From the NCBI GenBank assembly GCA_965153455.1, contig OZ234497.1, forward strand, positions 62,001 through 126,000: DNA of 64,000 nucleotides, written 5' to 3'. The notes under the pieces were generated by a model, which had not been told where the DNA came from, searched no databases, and saw only the letters and a list, made by a program, of their open reading frames with translations. The position numbers were made by a program, and so were the translations under genes. Positions 11,230 through 22,571 of this stretch are shown here, in pieces. This DNA is from Sphagnum compactum (Eukaryota > Bryophyta > Sphagnopsida > Sphagnales). Position 1 is the first letter of the stretch; each line of letters starts with the position of its first letter.

Positions 11230-12070
11230 TTAATTAATTAAACCAACCCTAACCCCCCTATGAACTTGTTTTTAAAAAAAACCCCTCTCATCCCTTTTCA
11301 ACATAGGAAAAAAAAAAAACTCCCTCCCATCCCCCTTTAACATATTAAAAAAAAAAACCCTTGACCCCCTATCCCTAGCCACTCCACAATGAAAAAACAA
11401 AATTAAAAAATAAATAAAATCATCCCTTTCCCTTCCTCCTTCCACATGTCAAATGAAGGCAAAAAAAAACATTACCCTCCACCCCCCTCCCCCTCAACAG
11501 TAAAAAAAAGAAGAAAAAATAAATCAAGGTGCACCTTTTCCCCCGTCCCACAATGAATTTGTTAAAAAAATTACCCCCGGTGAACCCCTCCCTACCCTCT
11601 TTCCACAATGAAAAAAACATTTCCAGAAAAACCCAATGTACCCCTTTCCCCACTCCTCCTTCCACATTTTCATATATCTAGGGGAAAAAAAAACATTAAC
11701 CTCCACACCCCTCCCCCTCAACAGTTAAAAAAAAAGAAGCAAAAAAATCAAGGTGCACCCTTTCCCCCATTGCACAATGAATACAATATAAACCCTGCCC
11801 CTCCTGGCACAGTTAAAAATAATTTATCAAAGTTACAAGCAATAAAAAAAGTAACAAAAAGTAACAAACCTTACCCCTTTCAGTAATAAAAAGTAACTTA
11901 CAAAACTTACGACCAGTAAAAAAAGTAACAAAAAGTAACAAAAAGTAACTAAAGTCAACAAAAACAGCCACAGCACTTTGGTAAAACAGCCAGGCACCGT
12001 AACGTTTTTTTCCTGGTCAAACAGCCACCAGCCACCGGCATTATGCTCATAATGCCCGGATTATATAGAT
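11230..12070 (+). repeat. Hairpin-ended C/A-rich repeat, copy A
   Basis: Alternating C-rich and poly(A) tracts form two tandem subunits of about 208 bases (about 11387-11596 and 11597-11790). They are followed by AGTAACAAAA-type repeats, the block GGTCAAACAGCC, and a terminal hairpin GGCATTAT-GCTC-ATAATGCC (12037-12056), then GGATTATA. Copies with the same order occur at 28060-28590 (+) and 20131-20389 (-), and a fragment at 16720-16835. It is non-coding. The terminal hairpin suggests a non-autonomous Helitron-type element, but no CTRR end is seen. Confidence 0.7.
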
Positions 12071-12634
12071 AGGTATATGATAGCTAAGACTTATCATCCG
12101 AGACCACATTTTGACTACGGAGTATTTTGGGATTCTGTTTGTGATATAAAGGGCATAAGCATGTGTTTTGAATATGGATTCTACGTTAGCGACCTTACAT
12201 TGGTAATGCTAACCCCGACCATCGTGGCTCAAAACACATATGATCATTTAGCTGTCTCACTTATACAAAATAATCTCCCGGAGAGAAGAGCAGCCTGCCA
12301 GACCTGAGGCACTCAATAACCAAATTTGTACAGGTCATCAATAGCTGACCTAATGCCTACAAAGCAGGGAAATACAGCACGGTTCCAAATAAGGAAAACA
12401 AAAAGCACCTTGTGGAACCTAGGCGATGCAACAGACGACATACAAGATGCATTGCAATACCAGATGAACTAGAACAGCAAAACCCACAAGGACAATGTCC
12501 ATAGAAGTTCCCTTGATATTTTCTAGTCTTTTTCAATGAATCAGACAAGATGCAGACTGAATTTAACCAGCCTAATATTATCACCAAGGACAAACAGGAC
12601 ATTGCCATGAAGTCAGAGAGGAACACCACCGACC

Positions 12635-13250
12635 GTGTCCAATACGTGAGATGCGATTGTGTGACAAGTTAAGCACCCGCAATCGAGTAAGTTCCCGTAA
12701 GCCTTCAATTACTACAATTTTGTTGTGTGATAGGTCAAGTGAGTGCAGACTTCGTGGAAGTGATCCTGGTGTTAGACGGACTGCAACAAAACCAAAAATA
12801 TAAGATTATACACCCTGAAACATGGATCCTGCAGAGTCTCAAAACCATTTGTTGGTAAATGTGATCAGGATCCCCTAGCACCCTCAAATAAACTTGGCGC
12901 AACTCGAGTCTGAGCGCTGGGTTGTAGAACGGTGTCAAAGCCTCTTGGTGCAAGGTTGCAGGATGCCTACCCACAAGCATTTCTATCTACAACCCAGAAA
13001 GTCCATCTGCAACAAGAGCTCACCAATGTGGTTTGCCGAGAGGTTGAGGGTCTTCAAACTGTTGTACAATGCAAGAGGTGGAATGATTCGCAGTCCCACT
13101 CCAGAAAAGTATGCAACAGTTGACAAAGGATTCACAGATCGAACAACCAAAGCTGCCATTTCAGCGTCACCACCCAACAATCCATCACTATGGTGTGCTA
13201 TCAATCCATCCCCATCAATGTGCAGTTGAGAGGCAGACTGCACTCCGGTG
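12635..13250 (-). pseudogene. SDS22-like leucine-rich repeat protein, partial gene
   Basis: An exon at 13024-13250 encodes AALVVRSVNPLSTVAYFSG followed by NSLKTLNLSANHI. It splices in phase (donor after 13024, acceptor before 12780) to 12635-12780, encoding LPRSLHSLDLSHNKI and GLRELTRLRVLNLSHNRIS. This is the N-terminal half of the SDS22-type LRR array of a plant protein family annotated as outer-arm-dynein-light-chain-like; the function in plants is unclear. After RIGHG the expected repeats are unreadable: fragments such as LGDNIRLVKF survive only in shifted frames (about 12580). A GC-rich block upstream (13265-13567, minus) ends in a good donor at 13340 but does not join in phase, so it could be a leader exon. 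Probably a truncated pseudogene. Confidence 0.68.
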
Positions 13251-13264
13251 CTAAAAAAGGTCAA

Positions 13265-13567
13265 TCACAAACAGCTACTTCTTCTTGGTCTGCTGATTAT
13301 CAGCCTTCTTCTGATGTCCCTGGCGACAACGGAATTACCTACCTGCCAGAGACCAAGAAGCTTGAGACAGACGCTCCGGCTCTTTACGGGACCCGTCGCG
13401 ACGAGACCGTCGAGTTGTTTCTTCGCCGGGGTTCCACAAAAGCCAGAGCTCGGAGCCGACCCTTCGGCCCCGGAAAAAATCTGTGCACTATCACAGAAGA
13501 TGGGCGCCGCCACGACCACAACCCTCTGTTCTAGGGTTCCGTCCGAGAATCGACGATCGCCGTCCAT
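13265..13567 (-). other. GC-rich possible leader exon of the LRR gene
   Basis: A minus-strand frame of 100 codons is clearly richer in GC than its surroundings and contains a strong donor-like CTGGCAG|GTAGGT (about 13340). Read in the phase required by the next exon it meets a TAA, so it is not coding continuous with the LRR exons. A 5' untranslated exon or promoter-proximal CpG-rich block is the simplest reading. No homology is recognised. Confidence 0.35.
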
Positions 13568-13699
13568 TCTCGAACAGTCCGCTCATCAGTGTTCAGTCCG
13601 CTCATCGGTGTTCGGTTCCATCCGAGAATCGACGGTCCGCTCATCGGTGTTCGGTTTTCGTCCGATTAGTAACCCAAGACATTCCGAAATGAAGTGACA

Positions 13700-15056
13700 T
13701 GATTTTTTCCGTGTGTTTTTCCTTGAGTGCGATTGCTTTTGTTACCGAATTTTCTCACGAGTTCTAGATTTGATTTTCTATTCAAATAAAGGGAAGAAAA
13801 CTTATATATCTTATCAAATATTTTGTCATGTTTTATGATTGGTCACTTTCTTAAAATTCCCCTTGGCATTCTTCATCGTGATATGTAGTATGTTGTAATT
13901 TGCAATAAAAATAGTTACCCCCTTAAATCGACGGATCTGTAGCTGATGGGTCGTGTGACAAACAGGAACGCTGATCTGCAATTCATCTTCTTACTTATAT
14001 AAAACAATTTACGTCCGCAAGGGTTTGATTCCATAATTTGTGATTGGCTGGAGCCCCACCCCCCTTTAGGGCCGCTGGCTGAAGTGAGTGGATGGTGGGA
14101 TGGTCAACGGAGGTGGTTTTGGGAAAGCCGGAAGGAACACATTTGGAACATACAAAACACAAAAATAGGCTGACTTGCAATTGTCCATCGGTGTGACGTT
14201 AATGAGACTAGTGGTAACCCTTGCCTGCAAGGCACAGACGGTTTTCAAGTGTGGCAAATTTCAAGTGGTCGTAAGGTTACTTCAAACTTGGAACACCCAC
14301 TAAGTCGGAGCTAAAATAAAAGCCCGGCTAAAATATGGAGGAAGGAGGCATCCATCCATCCATCCACTCATTCATCCATTCATCCCAAGGTTGAAGGACC
14401 CTATAAACCTTATAAGAGACCTTACAAACCCAAACCCTCCCTTGCTAGTGTGCCTTATCTCCAATTTTTTCATCACTCCTTGAGACAAATATTTGCCGGA
14501 GAAAGAAAACCCCCAAAAGAAAAATAAGGGCGCTCAGAGCAGCCGGAGGGCCCCATTTCTCAGTGTGAAAAAATATGTCTCCACCAACGGACCCCTCCCC
14601 GTGGCCCCCCCCCCCCCCAAAGCAACGTCCTTTAGAGTCGGACGGGCTCGGCACCGAGCACACGGCAGTATTGTTTATTCTCTGTCCAATGGGCTCGCCT
14701 CCTCACCCACCGGTTCCCCCACCCCAACGGTCCATCCCACCCCATGTGTAACTTCCCAGCTCACCACTTTTACCCCAACACGATACTTACCCCTGAAAAA
14801 CATCATTCCACCCGTCCGATTCCTGATCCAACGCTCCTAACTCACTTTGTCACATCTTTATTCCTCTCCCCCCCCCCAGGGTAACTTAAAGTAAGTTAAA
14901 GTAAGACGGACTGACAGACGCGATCGATGGCTGGCGTGTGTCTCTCCGCCACCACGACCCGCAGCGCCAAAATTAAACAGAGGTCGGTTCTGCCATAGAA
15001 AATGCAGAGGCCGGTTTTGCCATAGAATGCTTTTGCAGCAGAATTGTCGTGTCACA
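13700..15056. other. Intergenic, with CATC microsatellite and C tract
   Basis: No gene recognised. Contains a CATC/CATT microsatellite (about 14349-14385) and a run of C near 14610. Near 14915-14935 a GACGGACTGACAGACG-like segment resembles the repeats that follow. Frames here are short and biased in composition. Confidence 0.45.
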
Positions 15057-15473
15057 GACAGACGTACTGAATTAATATAGTAGATATGAAAATCGATAGT
15101 TGACTGTTATGACACGGACAAGGGGCGAATGTCAAAAGCACCTGCCTCTGCAGTATCTACCTGATGGGATTCTGTACCCACAGGTCGTGAAACTTCCGCC
15201 ATCAATTCAACGCGCAAAACGACGGCTAAATATCACACACATACACAGCTACGGAAGTTTGTTGTGTCATAGACAGACGTAATGAATTGATATAGTAGAT
15301 ATGAAAATCGATAGTTGACTGTTATGACACGGACAAAGGGCGAATGTCAAAAGCGCCTGCCTATGCAGTATCTACCTGATGGGATTCTGTACCCACAGGT
15401 CGTGAAACTTCCGCCATCAATTCAGCACGCAAAACGACGGCTAAATATCACACACATACATAGCTACGGAAGT
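15057..15473 (-). repeat. 215-bp tandem pair with Helitron-like 5' ends
   Basis: Two units start at 15057 and 15272 (GACAGACGTA) and are nearly identical over about 200 bases. Read on the minus strand, each shows TCTACTATAT followed by ACGTCTGTCTRTGACAC (ends near 15085 and 15300), preceded by A. TC at the end, AT-rich next, then TCTGTCTGT is a common Helitron 5'-end layout. Both copies also keep the same short plus-strand frame, which reflects the duplication rather than evidence for a protein. Confidence 0.6.
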
Positions 15474-15589
15474 GGTTTCATCCGGGCTATTCGCCTCGCC
15501 TATTAATACATACACAGCTACGAAAGTTGTTTCATCCCTGCTAGTCACCTCTCCCATTAATTGGATGCGGTGCCTCCCAAGTTCAATTT

Positions 15590-16400
15590 GTTTTCTGCAA
15601 CAAGCCAATTTGATTGGCCAATCGCTCAAAAAGAAGTGAAGCAACGGAAGCTCCCTAAAATAAAAGGTTTTATTTTGAGTTCCTCCCCTTTGGCTCACCT
15701 ACATGTGTGAAAGGATTACTACATCTGCCAAAACAGACGGGTTACAGGTGAGGTGCTATGGAGAACATTATTGGGAACTTAAAAGGAACATAATGGGAAC
15801 CAGGGAAAACTGGAAAGTATCCTCTTCTAAATCCCCCCCCCCCCCCCCCAAACTTAAAAATGCAAGGCACCTTTGGTGTGTGCTCTGGCCTTCCCGTCGG
15901 CTGCATGAAATTTCTCCTCCCAAAAGAGTTCATCACCATTTTTGGCCCGACCGTTACCCCTCACAAGTCCAACTCTTTTTTTGTTGAATCTGATTGGCCC
16001 ATGTCAGCAAAAAAAGTTGAAACCGTGAGGCCTCCCAAAACTTTGAAGATTCTATGGATAGATGGAGTGCCTCCCCCTTTCGCTCACCTATATATGTGAG
16101 AAGGGGAGGACTTTGAGCAAAACATATGGGATTAAGGTAGGGTGCAATTGGGAACACCCATGGGGAACACATTGGGAACGTGTTGGAACAAAGGAAAAAT
16201 GACAAAAATATTCCTTCCCCCCCCTCCCCCCCCCCCCCCACCCCCAACCCGACCAAATTCAAAAAAAAAAAACAAGACACCTTGAGTGTATGTCGAGCCT
16301 TCCCATTGGCTGCATGAAACTTCTATTCCCAAAACTTGTTGGTGCCGTTTTCAACCTTGACTAATACCCCCATTATAAACCGGGGGTACTTATTATTTAT
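15590..16400 (+). repeat. Diverged tandem duplication, unit about 410 bp
   Basis: Two units (about 15590-15990 and 15990-16400) share the order TTGATTGGCC, GCTCACCTA-ATGTG, GGTGCAAT/GGTGCTAT with GGGAAC motifs, a long C run (15834-15850; 16218-16240), then CTTCCCGT/ATTGGCTGCATGAAA. Their divergence suggests an old duplication. Both carry the poly(C) at the same place. Nothing coding is recognised. Confidence 0.6.
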
Positions 16401-16719
16401 TCAACCAGGAGGTTGCACACAACATCAGATCTGTAAAAGCCTCCTTCACTTTCTTTTTCCTTTTCACATTTCTTTTTATTCTTCTTGGTTTTCTTTTTTC
16501 CCTTGCTCTCTCACTTTTTGGTGATTTCAAGTTGGCAACTAGTTGGTCCCTTCTGGGACCTGGAGTGGAGGTAGGCCTAACACCGTCTTTTATTGACTAC
16601 ATTCGTCTCTCTCTGAACTAGAGTAGTACTGCTCCTGCAGCACTAACCTAAACGTTGTCTACTACTTAGCCTACTACATGGGGGGGGGCCCGGGGGGGGG
16701 GGATAAATAAGGCAGCAGC

Positions 16720-16835
16720 AGCTGCAAAAAAAAGAAGCAGAAAAATCAAGGTGCACCCTTTCCCCCGTTGCACAATGAATACAATATAAACCGTGCCCCT
16801 CCTGGCACAGTAAAAAGTAATTTATCAAAGTTACA
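16720..16835 (+). repeat. Truncated copy of the C/A-rich repeat (copy D)
   Basis: AAAATCAAGGTGCACCCTTT through TTATCAAAGTTACAAGCAG matches copy A at about 11740-11845 almost base for base. It stops exactly where the chromovirus sequence begins (16836), so one element is broken against the other. An unusual G9-C3-G10 block precedes it at 16681-16702. Confidence 0.8.
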
Positions 16836-17125
16836 AGCAGTATCATGTGTCCCTTTTGAAGCCAGTCTCCCGCGACGCCTCAAGGCCTAATAGAGAGCAT
16901 CACTCAAGGCCTCCACCGGACTTGGTTCATAATGAACCAGAGTTTGAGGTGGAAGCCGTGCTCAAATCAAGGCAACTTAGAGGGCGAGAGCGGGAATACT
17001 TAGTTAAGTGGAAAGGCTACCATGCAATAGAGGCATCTTGAGTGAATGAATCCGACATGGAACATGCCCAAGAAGCCATAGAAGAATTCCACACTAGACC
17101 GGCAAAGAAGAGACGTAGAGCATGA
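16836..17125 (+). pseudogene. Ty3/gypsy chromovirus integrase end with chromodomain
   Basis: The frame reads YHVSLLKPVSRD, the usual integrase C-terminal motif, then a chromodomain (FEVEAVLKSRQL, EYLVKWKGYHAIEAS, EEFHTRPAKKRRRA) and stops at TGA 17123. Known: chromodomains of chromoviral integrases target insertion to marked chromatin. An in-frame TGA at about 17039 stands where the family has Trp (EATW), so the polyprotein is broken. All of gag, protease, RT and most of integrase is missing on the left, where the sequence changes abruptly to a C/A-rich repeat. Confidence 0.85.
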
Positions 17126-17915
17126 TGAGGACATCACCTTTCTTTTAGTGGGGCGGAGTCCCTTATAAAATGTACCACATCAAGTTGCAAGTGAAATAAA
17201 AAGGGCTTTAAAACTTCCAAGAGATTGTATCATGAAAAATTTGTATAAGGCAAATAGAGTTGTCAAGTGGCATGGGACAAATGGAACTTTCTTGCGTAGG
17301 CCCAAATCAAAATCGGACTCTTACTTTGGGGTTGAGGAAACTTGACCCCAAAAGAGGAGGCAAGCAAAGTGAGCTTGCGGGGACATGCACATGCCTCAAG
17401 TGCATCCCAAAGGGTTGGTTGGTAGTGTGGCCAACGCGGGAAGTCATGACCCCGCTCGCATACTTTAAGTGTAGTTTGGGACTTGGGTTTGGCAAACCCA
17501 AGTGTTGCCTCTCGTACCTTGATAAGCAAACCTTTTAGTTAAGGCTTGGTTGTTGTGACCAAGGCGCGAGATAGGGAAAGGAGTCATGTCAAGTAGCTTA
17601 GGTCAAGAGTAGACTTGACTCAAGTTCCTCATGAGGGGAAGAATGAAAAAGTTCCTCCCAAATGAGGAGCTTCGTCAAATTAGACTAGTTTAGTCCTCTT
17701 TTGACGAAGCTTGGGAAGAGGGTTTTCTATAGGACCCTCTTGGACTTGTTAAGAAAGTGTTGGAAACTTGGGGACGCCTAAGTTAGCTTGAGACAAGGTC
17801 TAGCCACAAAGTTGGCAAAATGGCCAAGGATCCAAAAGAATGTAATTGCAATTGTATGAAGGAAAATTCTAAGTGTCAATGAGGACATTGACCTCTTTCT
17901 TCTAGTGGGGGAGAG
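17126..17915 (+). other. Chromovirus 3' untranslated region with polypurine tract
   Basis: Non-coding spacer between the chromodomain stop and the LTR. It ends with the purine tract AGTGGGGGAGAG (17904-17915) directly before the LTR start, as needed for plus-strand priming. A related GAGGACATCACC...AGTGGGGCGGAG sequence occurs right after the stop codon (17126-17157), a possible second polypurine tract. Confidence 0.6.
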
Positions 17916-18537
17916 TGTCGCAACCCCACTTTGGCCAAGTGTGGGGGTGAAGCCCAACACTTGGAAAAGTTGGAGGTTTGGAATCCTCCGGGACTCCCGA
18001 ATGTTCAGAGCTCGACAGCAAGGCCCAAAACACCTCGCATTGGGGTGTTCTTGGTGTCATTGGAAAGGTCTTGAAACGTAGATATCGAAAATGGCCTCGC
18101 ATTGGCCATTCGGACATCTGCAGCCCAAGTTATGGGCAAAAGAAGGGCCGAGAGTCAAACTGGCAGTTTGACTCCCGACCACTAAAAGTCGGGAATCGAC
18201 CCTTTCCCGACGTTGCCTGAACAAGTGCGACATGGCGTTGGAAAGATCTCGACGAGGGCTACAACTTTGGTTCAGACCTCATCGCGATCAAATTCTGCAG
18301 TCGGGAGTTATGGCCATTCAAAGTTCCGGGAGTCCAGCTAGGACAATTTCGGAACTCCATCTCGGGAGTCCCAACAAAATGTGCCATTTGGATGTAGCCT
18401 CGGCGGCGAGCTGCAGAGAATACTATATGGGGGAAGATGGTGGCTTCCCCCGAGTCCGGGCCGTGGTGAGTCAAGTGAGTCCAAGGTTGCCCGTGGCTTG
18501 TCCTAGCACCAAAGTGATCCAGAAAGTGGTCTAACCA
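17916..18537 (+). mobile_element. Chromovirus 3' LTR
   Basis: Begins TGTCGCAACCCCACTTTGG after the polypurine tract and is collinear with the solo LTR at 20390. Shared blocks include TCCTCCGGGACTCCC, TTATGGGCAAAAGAAGGGCC, CGACATGGCGTTGGAAAG, GCCATTTGGATGTAGCCTC and AAGTCCGGGCCGTGGTGAGTC in similar form. The 3' border is set tentatively at TAACCA. Both LTRs point the same way. Confidence 0.75.
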
Positions 18538-18711
18538 ACTCGTGGTTGGTTTTGATGCAAATTTGAGTAGGTGAAAAGCTTGTCACTCTTCCTAGTCAAT
18601 CCTGAGGCTTCAACACGCCCCTCTACCCCTTTTAGTGTTGAAGGCTGGGAGCGTGCCCCGAGTCCTTCACTTTTCGCAACTTGAACAAGTTTGGTCCCGA
18701 CTTAGGACTAA

Positions 18712-20131
18712 CTAGGGACTTGGGAGTGCGTCAAGGTGGCATTTGGGACAACTGTTAGGCGATTGGGGAATGGAATTGCGGCAATCTGACCTAGAATGCG
18801 GTCCAAGACACTTGAAGCATTGATGACCGTCTAGCAACAACAGACAATTTCGACTAGGGTGACACACGTTTCCATCACCGCCATAAACACAACATAGGAG
18901 ACAATTGGGTTCATCAGGAGTAGCAAATCGACGAAAATTCTTCAAGGATGTACGATCCTCATTCATGAAAGAGGTGAGCACCGTCGCTCGCACCATGAGC
19001 ACCGGCGATGGCGGGGGGGGTTGCAGCGACACCGAGCGTGCCGTAGACAATTGTCACAGGGTCGCGTGACTGGAATGCACCGTTGAGATTAGCCATCCAA
19101 AGCCAAATGAAGATTGTGCCGTCAATAATTTTCCGTGTCCGTGATCCAAGCATTGGGTTTGGCGAAGGATGAATCGATGTGCATAGCTTCAGCTTTAGAT
19201 TTTGGACTAGAAATCACTCTGCTCGTACCCGGTCAGCCGTCACGAGCGAGTTAGCCCGACTTTTGGTGCAGAGCAACAAAAGATCTAAAAGATTCACGAT
19301 GAATGACGAGCCTGACGGATGGATAGTTGTACCCACACCTAATGACGCCCGTGGCCACCATAACACGCGCTTCCCCCAAGAGCCACGACCGTAATTGCGC
19401 CTTCTTGGCATCCTCATCGAGATGGGCATGAAGATGAGCAGTCTTGACGCATGCCACATTGTTGGCGATGGAAGCCATTCGCTCAACAAACTGTCGTGTC
19501 AAGCAATATACCATGGCCCTATCCACCTCGGAAGATACATTGCAATCGCATTCGATGAGTTGTCGAATGATTTCATCGTCTACATCAGCCACTTCAACGA
19601 CAACATACCCAATCAAGGGCCGCACTGTGGACATCCGGATGACAGTGAATGTCGTGGACATCACAATCTTAAGGTCCGTCTCTTGAGACGGGGACAGAAA
19701 GGCCGTCAAGGCGACGAGCTGGCATCCCACGGCCCACAACGGCAACAGGCGCTTCATGACCGGTCTGAAATCCGATAAGAGCAAATGCATTTCATCCACG
19801 ACAACACAATGAAGCTTTTGGAGATGGTTCAATGTGTGTGCCAGTTCCACAAACCTCGAAGTGGCTGCACGTTCCACCGATACAAACAAGATTGACGGAG
19901 GATCATCGAAAGTAATCATGTCCGCGCCATAGGTTACGTATCATAAGTCAGCTCGACTCGCATCAGCTTCATATCTGCTCACAAGGATGGTCAGAGGTAC
20001 CACCACGATGACAATGCAAGCAGTGACCATTGGTGGGATCATGAACACAACTGATTTGCCATGTGCAGTGGGCATGACCACCAATAAATCAAGTTTATTT
20101 TCCAAGACCAATGTCACAGCTAAGCCTATAC
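18712..20131 (-). pseudogene. RecQ-like DEAH-box DNA helicase relic
   Basis: From 20131 downward the minus strand encodes LLVVMPTAHGKSVVFMIPP (Walker A), VVVPLTILVSRYEAD, VVVDEMHLLLSDFRPVMKRL (DExH box), LTAFLSP (motif III), VMVATGVIRCGYNYPSVRLV and HQKSG, then after a one-base shift RANSLVTADR in place of the RAGRDGR arginine-finger motif. A Cys/His-rich tail (CFKCLGPHSRSDCRN, CPKCHL; 18712-18830) resembles zinc-binding ends of RecQ-like helicases in fungal telomere-linked and transposon-borne families. The frame is interrupted at about 19252 and 19920-19940, and the 5' end is cut by a repeat at 20131. It lies antisense to, and between, two chromovirus LTRs. Confidence 0.78.
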
Positions 20132-20389
20132 ATATGATCTGCGCACTACGCTCGCAGTGCGCGGGGCTGGGGGCTGTTTGACCACCAAAAAGAGACTGTA
20201 GTGCGGGGCTGTTTTTGTTGACCTTTTTCACTTTTTGTTACTTTTTGTTATTTTTTTTATTGCTTGTAACTTCTGTAAATTACTTTTTTATTGTTGAAGG
20301 TTCACTGTTTGTTATTTTTTGTTACTTTTTTTACTACTTGTAACTTTCATAAATTACTTTTTATTATTGAGAGAGGCCAGGGGAATTGT
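20131..20389 (-). repeat. Hairpin-ended C/A-rich repeat, copy C
   Basis: On the minus strand it shows AGTAACAAAAAGTGAAAAAGG, GGTCAAACAGCC and a terminal hairpin GCGCACTGC-GAGC-GTAGTGCGC (plus coordinates 20141-20162), then AGATCATA. It has the same architecture as copies A and B but a different stem sequence. It abuts the 5' truncation of the helicase relic on one side and an LTR on the other. Confidence 0.72.
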
Positions 20390-21010
20390 TGTCGCAACCC
20401 CACTTTGGGGCTAAGTGTGAGAATGCAACTCACACTCCCGAAAGTGAGAAAATGGAGTCCTCCGGGACTCCCAAAAATTCAGAGCTCGATTTGAGGGGTC
20501 AAATCTCCTTGCATTTGAGTGTTCTTGGTCTCACCGGAAAGGCCTTGAAGTGTAGATGTCCAAAATGGCCTCGCATGAGCCATTTGGACATTTGCAGACC
20601 AAGTTATGGGCAAAAGAAGGGCCGGGAGTGACTCCCGACCACTAAAAGTTGCGAATCGACCTCTTCTTGACATCCGATTCTAGAGTGCGACATGGCGTTG
20701 GAAAGCTCTCGAGGAGAGCTACAACTTTGGTTCAAAGATAACTCCAATCAGAGGTCAGAGCTGGGAGATACGAGCTCCCAAAGTCTTGGGAGTCTAACCC
20801 GGGACAGTTTCGGGTCTCCTCCTTGGGAGTCTCGGGAAAAAGAGCCATTTGGATGTAGCCTCCGCAGAGAGCTACAGAGTATATTACATGGGGGAAGGTG
20901 GTGGCTTCCCCCAAGTCCGGGCCGTGGTGAGTCTTGTGTGTCAAAGTGCCCGCAGCTTATCCCAACACCCAAGGGTGTTCCTGAATGCTAACTAACCCTT
21001 GGATCAAACT
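20390..21010 (+). mobile_element. Solo chromovirus-type LTR
   Basis: Starts TGTCGCAACCCCACTTTGGG and follows the LTR at 17916 block by block, at visibly lower identity than a young LTR pair would show. No polypurine tract precedes it and no primer-binding site is evident after it, so it is best read as a solo LTR of an older insertion. The end near 21010 is approximate. Confidence 0.68.
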
Positions 21011-21567
21011 CTATACTCTTAGCTACCCAGTATGTGGAAACTTGCAAAACAATGCCATTCCGGACATGTGGATTTTTTTAAAAATCATGTAGATACAATT
21101 AACATGAATATATATCAATATTTAATGTCAAAAAGTTTGAGGAAAATATTTTCATCAAAATAAACCATTGAACAAAAGTTCCAACTTGAGTGTTTTTTAG
21201 TGAATATCCACAATGTGGTTCAAATAAAATTGGAACAAGTTCAACATTTTCATTTTTATGTGTAAATTAGGGGGAAAATATTTCAAAATATGGGAAATTT
21301 TGCCAAAGTTTCAAAAGGGTGAAAGTGCATTACGATGACCCCCTTTGGGGCACTTTTGTGTTTAGTATTATTGTACATATAGTATAATTATTCCAAAAGC
21401 ATAATACATTTAATTTTGGGTATCAATTTTGGTTTTTGGGCCCTGCAACAATTATTTTTACAAAACTAATGCTATGTAGTACTTTTTTAAATAAAAATCA
21501 TATCTATATTGAAGGATCCATGAGTATATTTATAATATACATTGGTATAATAGGGCCAAATCACCAT
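21011..21567. other. AT-rich spacer
   Basis: No gene, repeat array or clear regulatory site is recognised. The sequence is AT-rich and without long frames. Confidence 0.5.
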
Positions 21568-22571
21568 ATTGTGACAAGTCCACAATTGAATCAAATAAAC
21601 AACCCAACTAGGAACAACCAGATAAATCTAGTTCCACAAAGCTTTGAAGTCTCTCGAACTCCATTGGCAAATTTTCCAATTTGTGGCACTCGTACGATCA
21701 AATTGTTTGGAATTGTGACAAGTCCACAATTGAATTAGGTGAACACCCCAACTGGGAACAACTAAATAAGTCTAATTCCACCAAGCTTTTAAGTTAATTC
21801 CATTGGCAAATTCTCCAATTTGTGGCATTCCTATAATGGAATTGTTTGGAGTTGTGACAAGTCCACAATTGAATCAGGTAAACACCCCAACTGGGAACAA
21901 CCAGATAAGTCTAGTTCCACCAAGTTTTGAAGTTTCCTGAACTCCATTGGCAAATTTTCCAATTTGTGGCACTCAGATAATCAAAATGTCTTGAGTTCTG
22001 ATAAATCCACAATTGAATCACATAAACACCCCAACTAGGAACAACCAGATAAGACCAATTCCACCAAGCTTTGAAGTTTCTTGAACTCCATTGGTAGATT
22101 CTCCAACTTGTGGCACTCGGACAATCAAAATGTTTTGAGTTGTGACAAGTCTAAAATTGAATCAAATAAACACCCCAACTAAAAACAACTAAATAAGTTC
22201 AGTTTCACCAAGCTTTGAAATTTCTTGAACTCCACTCATAGATTCTCCAATTTGTGGCACCCATATAATCGAAATGTCTTGAGTTGTGACAAGTCCACAA
22301 TTGAATTAGGTAAACACCCCAACTGCGAACAAGTAAATAAGTCTAGTTCCACCAAACTTTGAAGTTTCCCGAACTCCACTAGCAAATTCTCCAATTTGTG
22401 GCACCCATATAATCGAAATGTTTTGAGTTGTGACAAGTCCACAATTGAATTAGGTAAACACCCCAATTGGGCACAAGTAGATAAGTCTAATTCCACCAAG
22501 CTTTGAAGTTTCCCGACCTCCACTGGCAGATTCTCTAATTTGTGGCACACCCATAATCGAAATAAGCCGTC
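21568..22571 (-). pseudogene. NLR-type leucine-rich repeat fragment, 144-bp units
   Basis: Seven copies of a 144-base unit (anchor TGACAAGTCCACAATTGAAT at 21572, 21716, 21855, 21999, 22143, 22287, 22431) encode on the minus strand a 48-residue double LRR of the type LENLPVEVGKLQSLVELDL / LGCLPNSIVDLSQLKTFRL. This pattern with CHKLENLP is typical of the LRR domain of plant NB-ARC disease-resistance receptors, which sense pathogen effectors in the cytoplasm. Spacing is exactly 144 except 139 between the second and third units, a frameshift, and an in-frame TGA occurs at 22236. No NB-ARC domain is present, so this is an isolated, broken LRR segment. Confidence 0.85.

Noticed and set aside
13248-13697. 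A 149-codon plus-strand frame
   Set aside because: It is the antisense of the GC-rich block next to the LRR gene and includes repeated CGSVRSSVFG-like text from a short DNA repeat; no family resemblance.
15100-15506. Two similar frames (MTVMTRTRGECQKHLPLQYL type)
   Set aside because: They are similar because the DNA is tandemly duplicated. Short, without known motif or coding bias.
17260-17538. A 92-codon frame in the chromovirus 3' region
   Set aside because: No recognisable domain and it lies between the chromodomain stop and the LTR, where non-coding sequence is expected.
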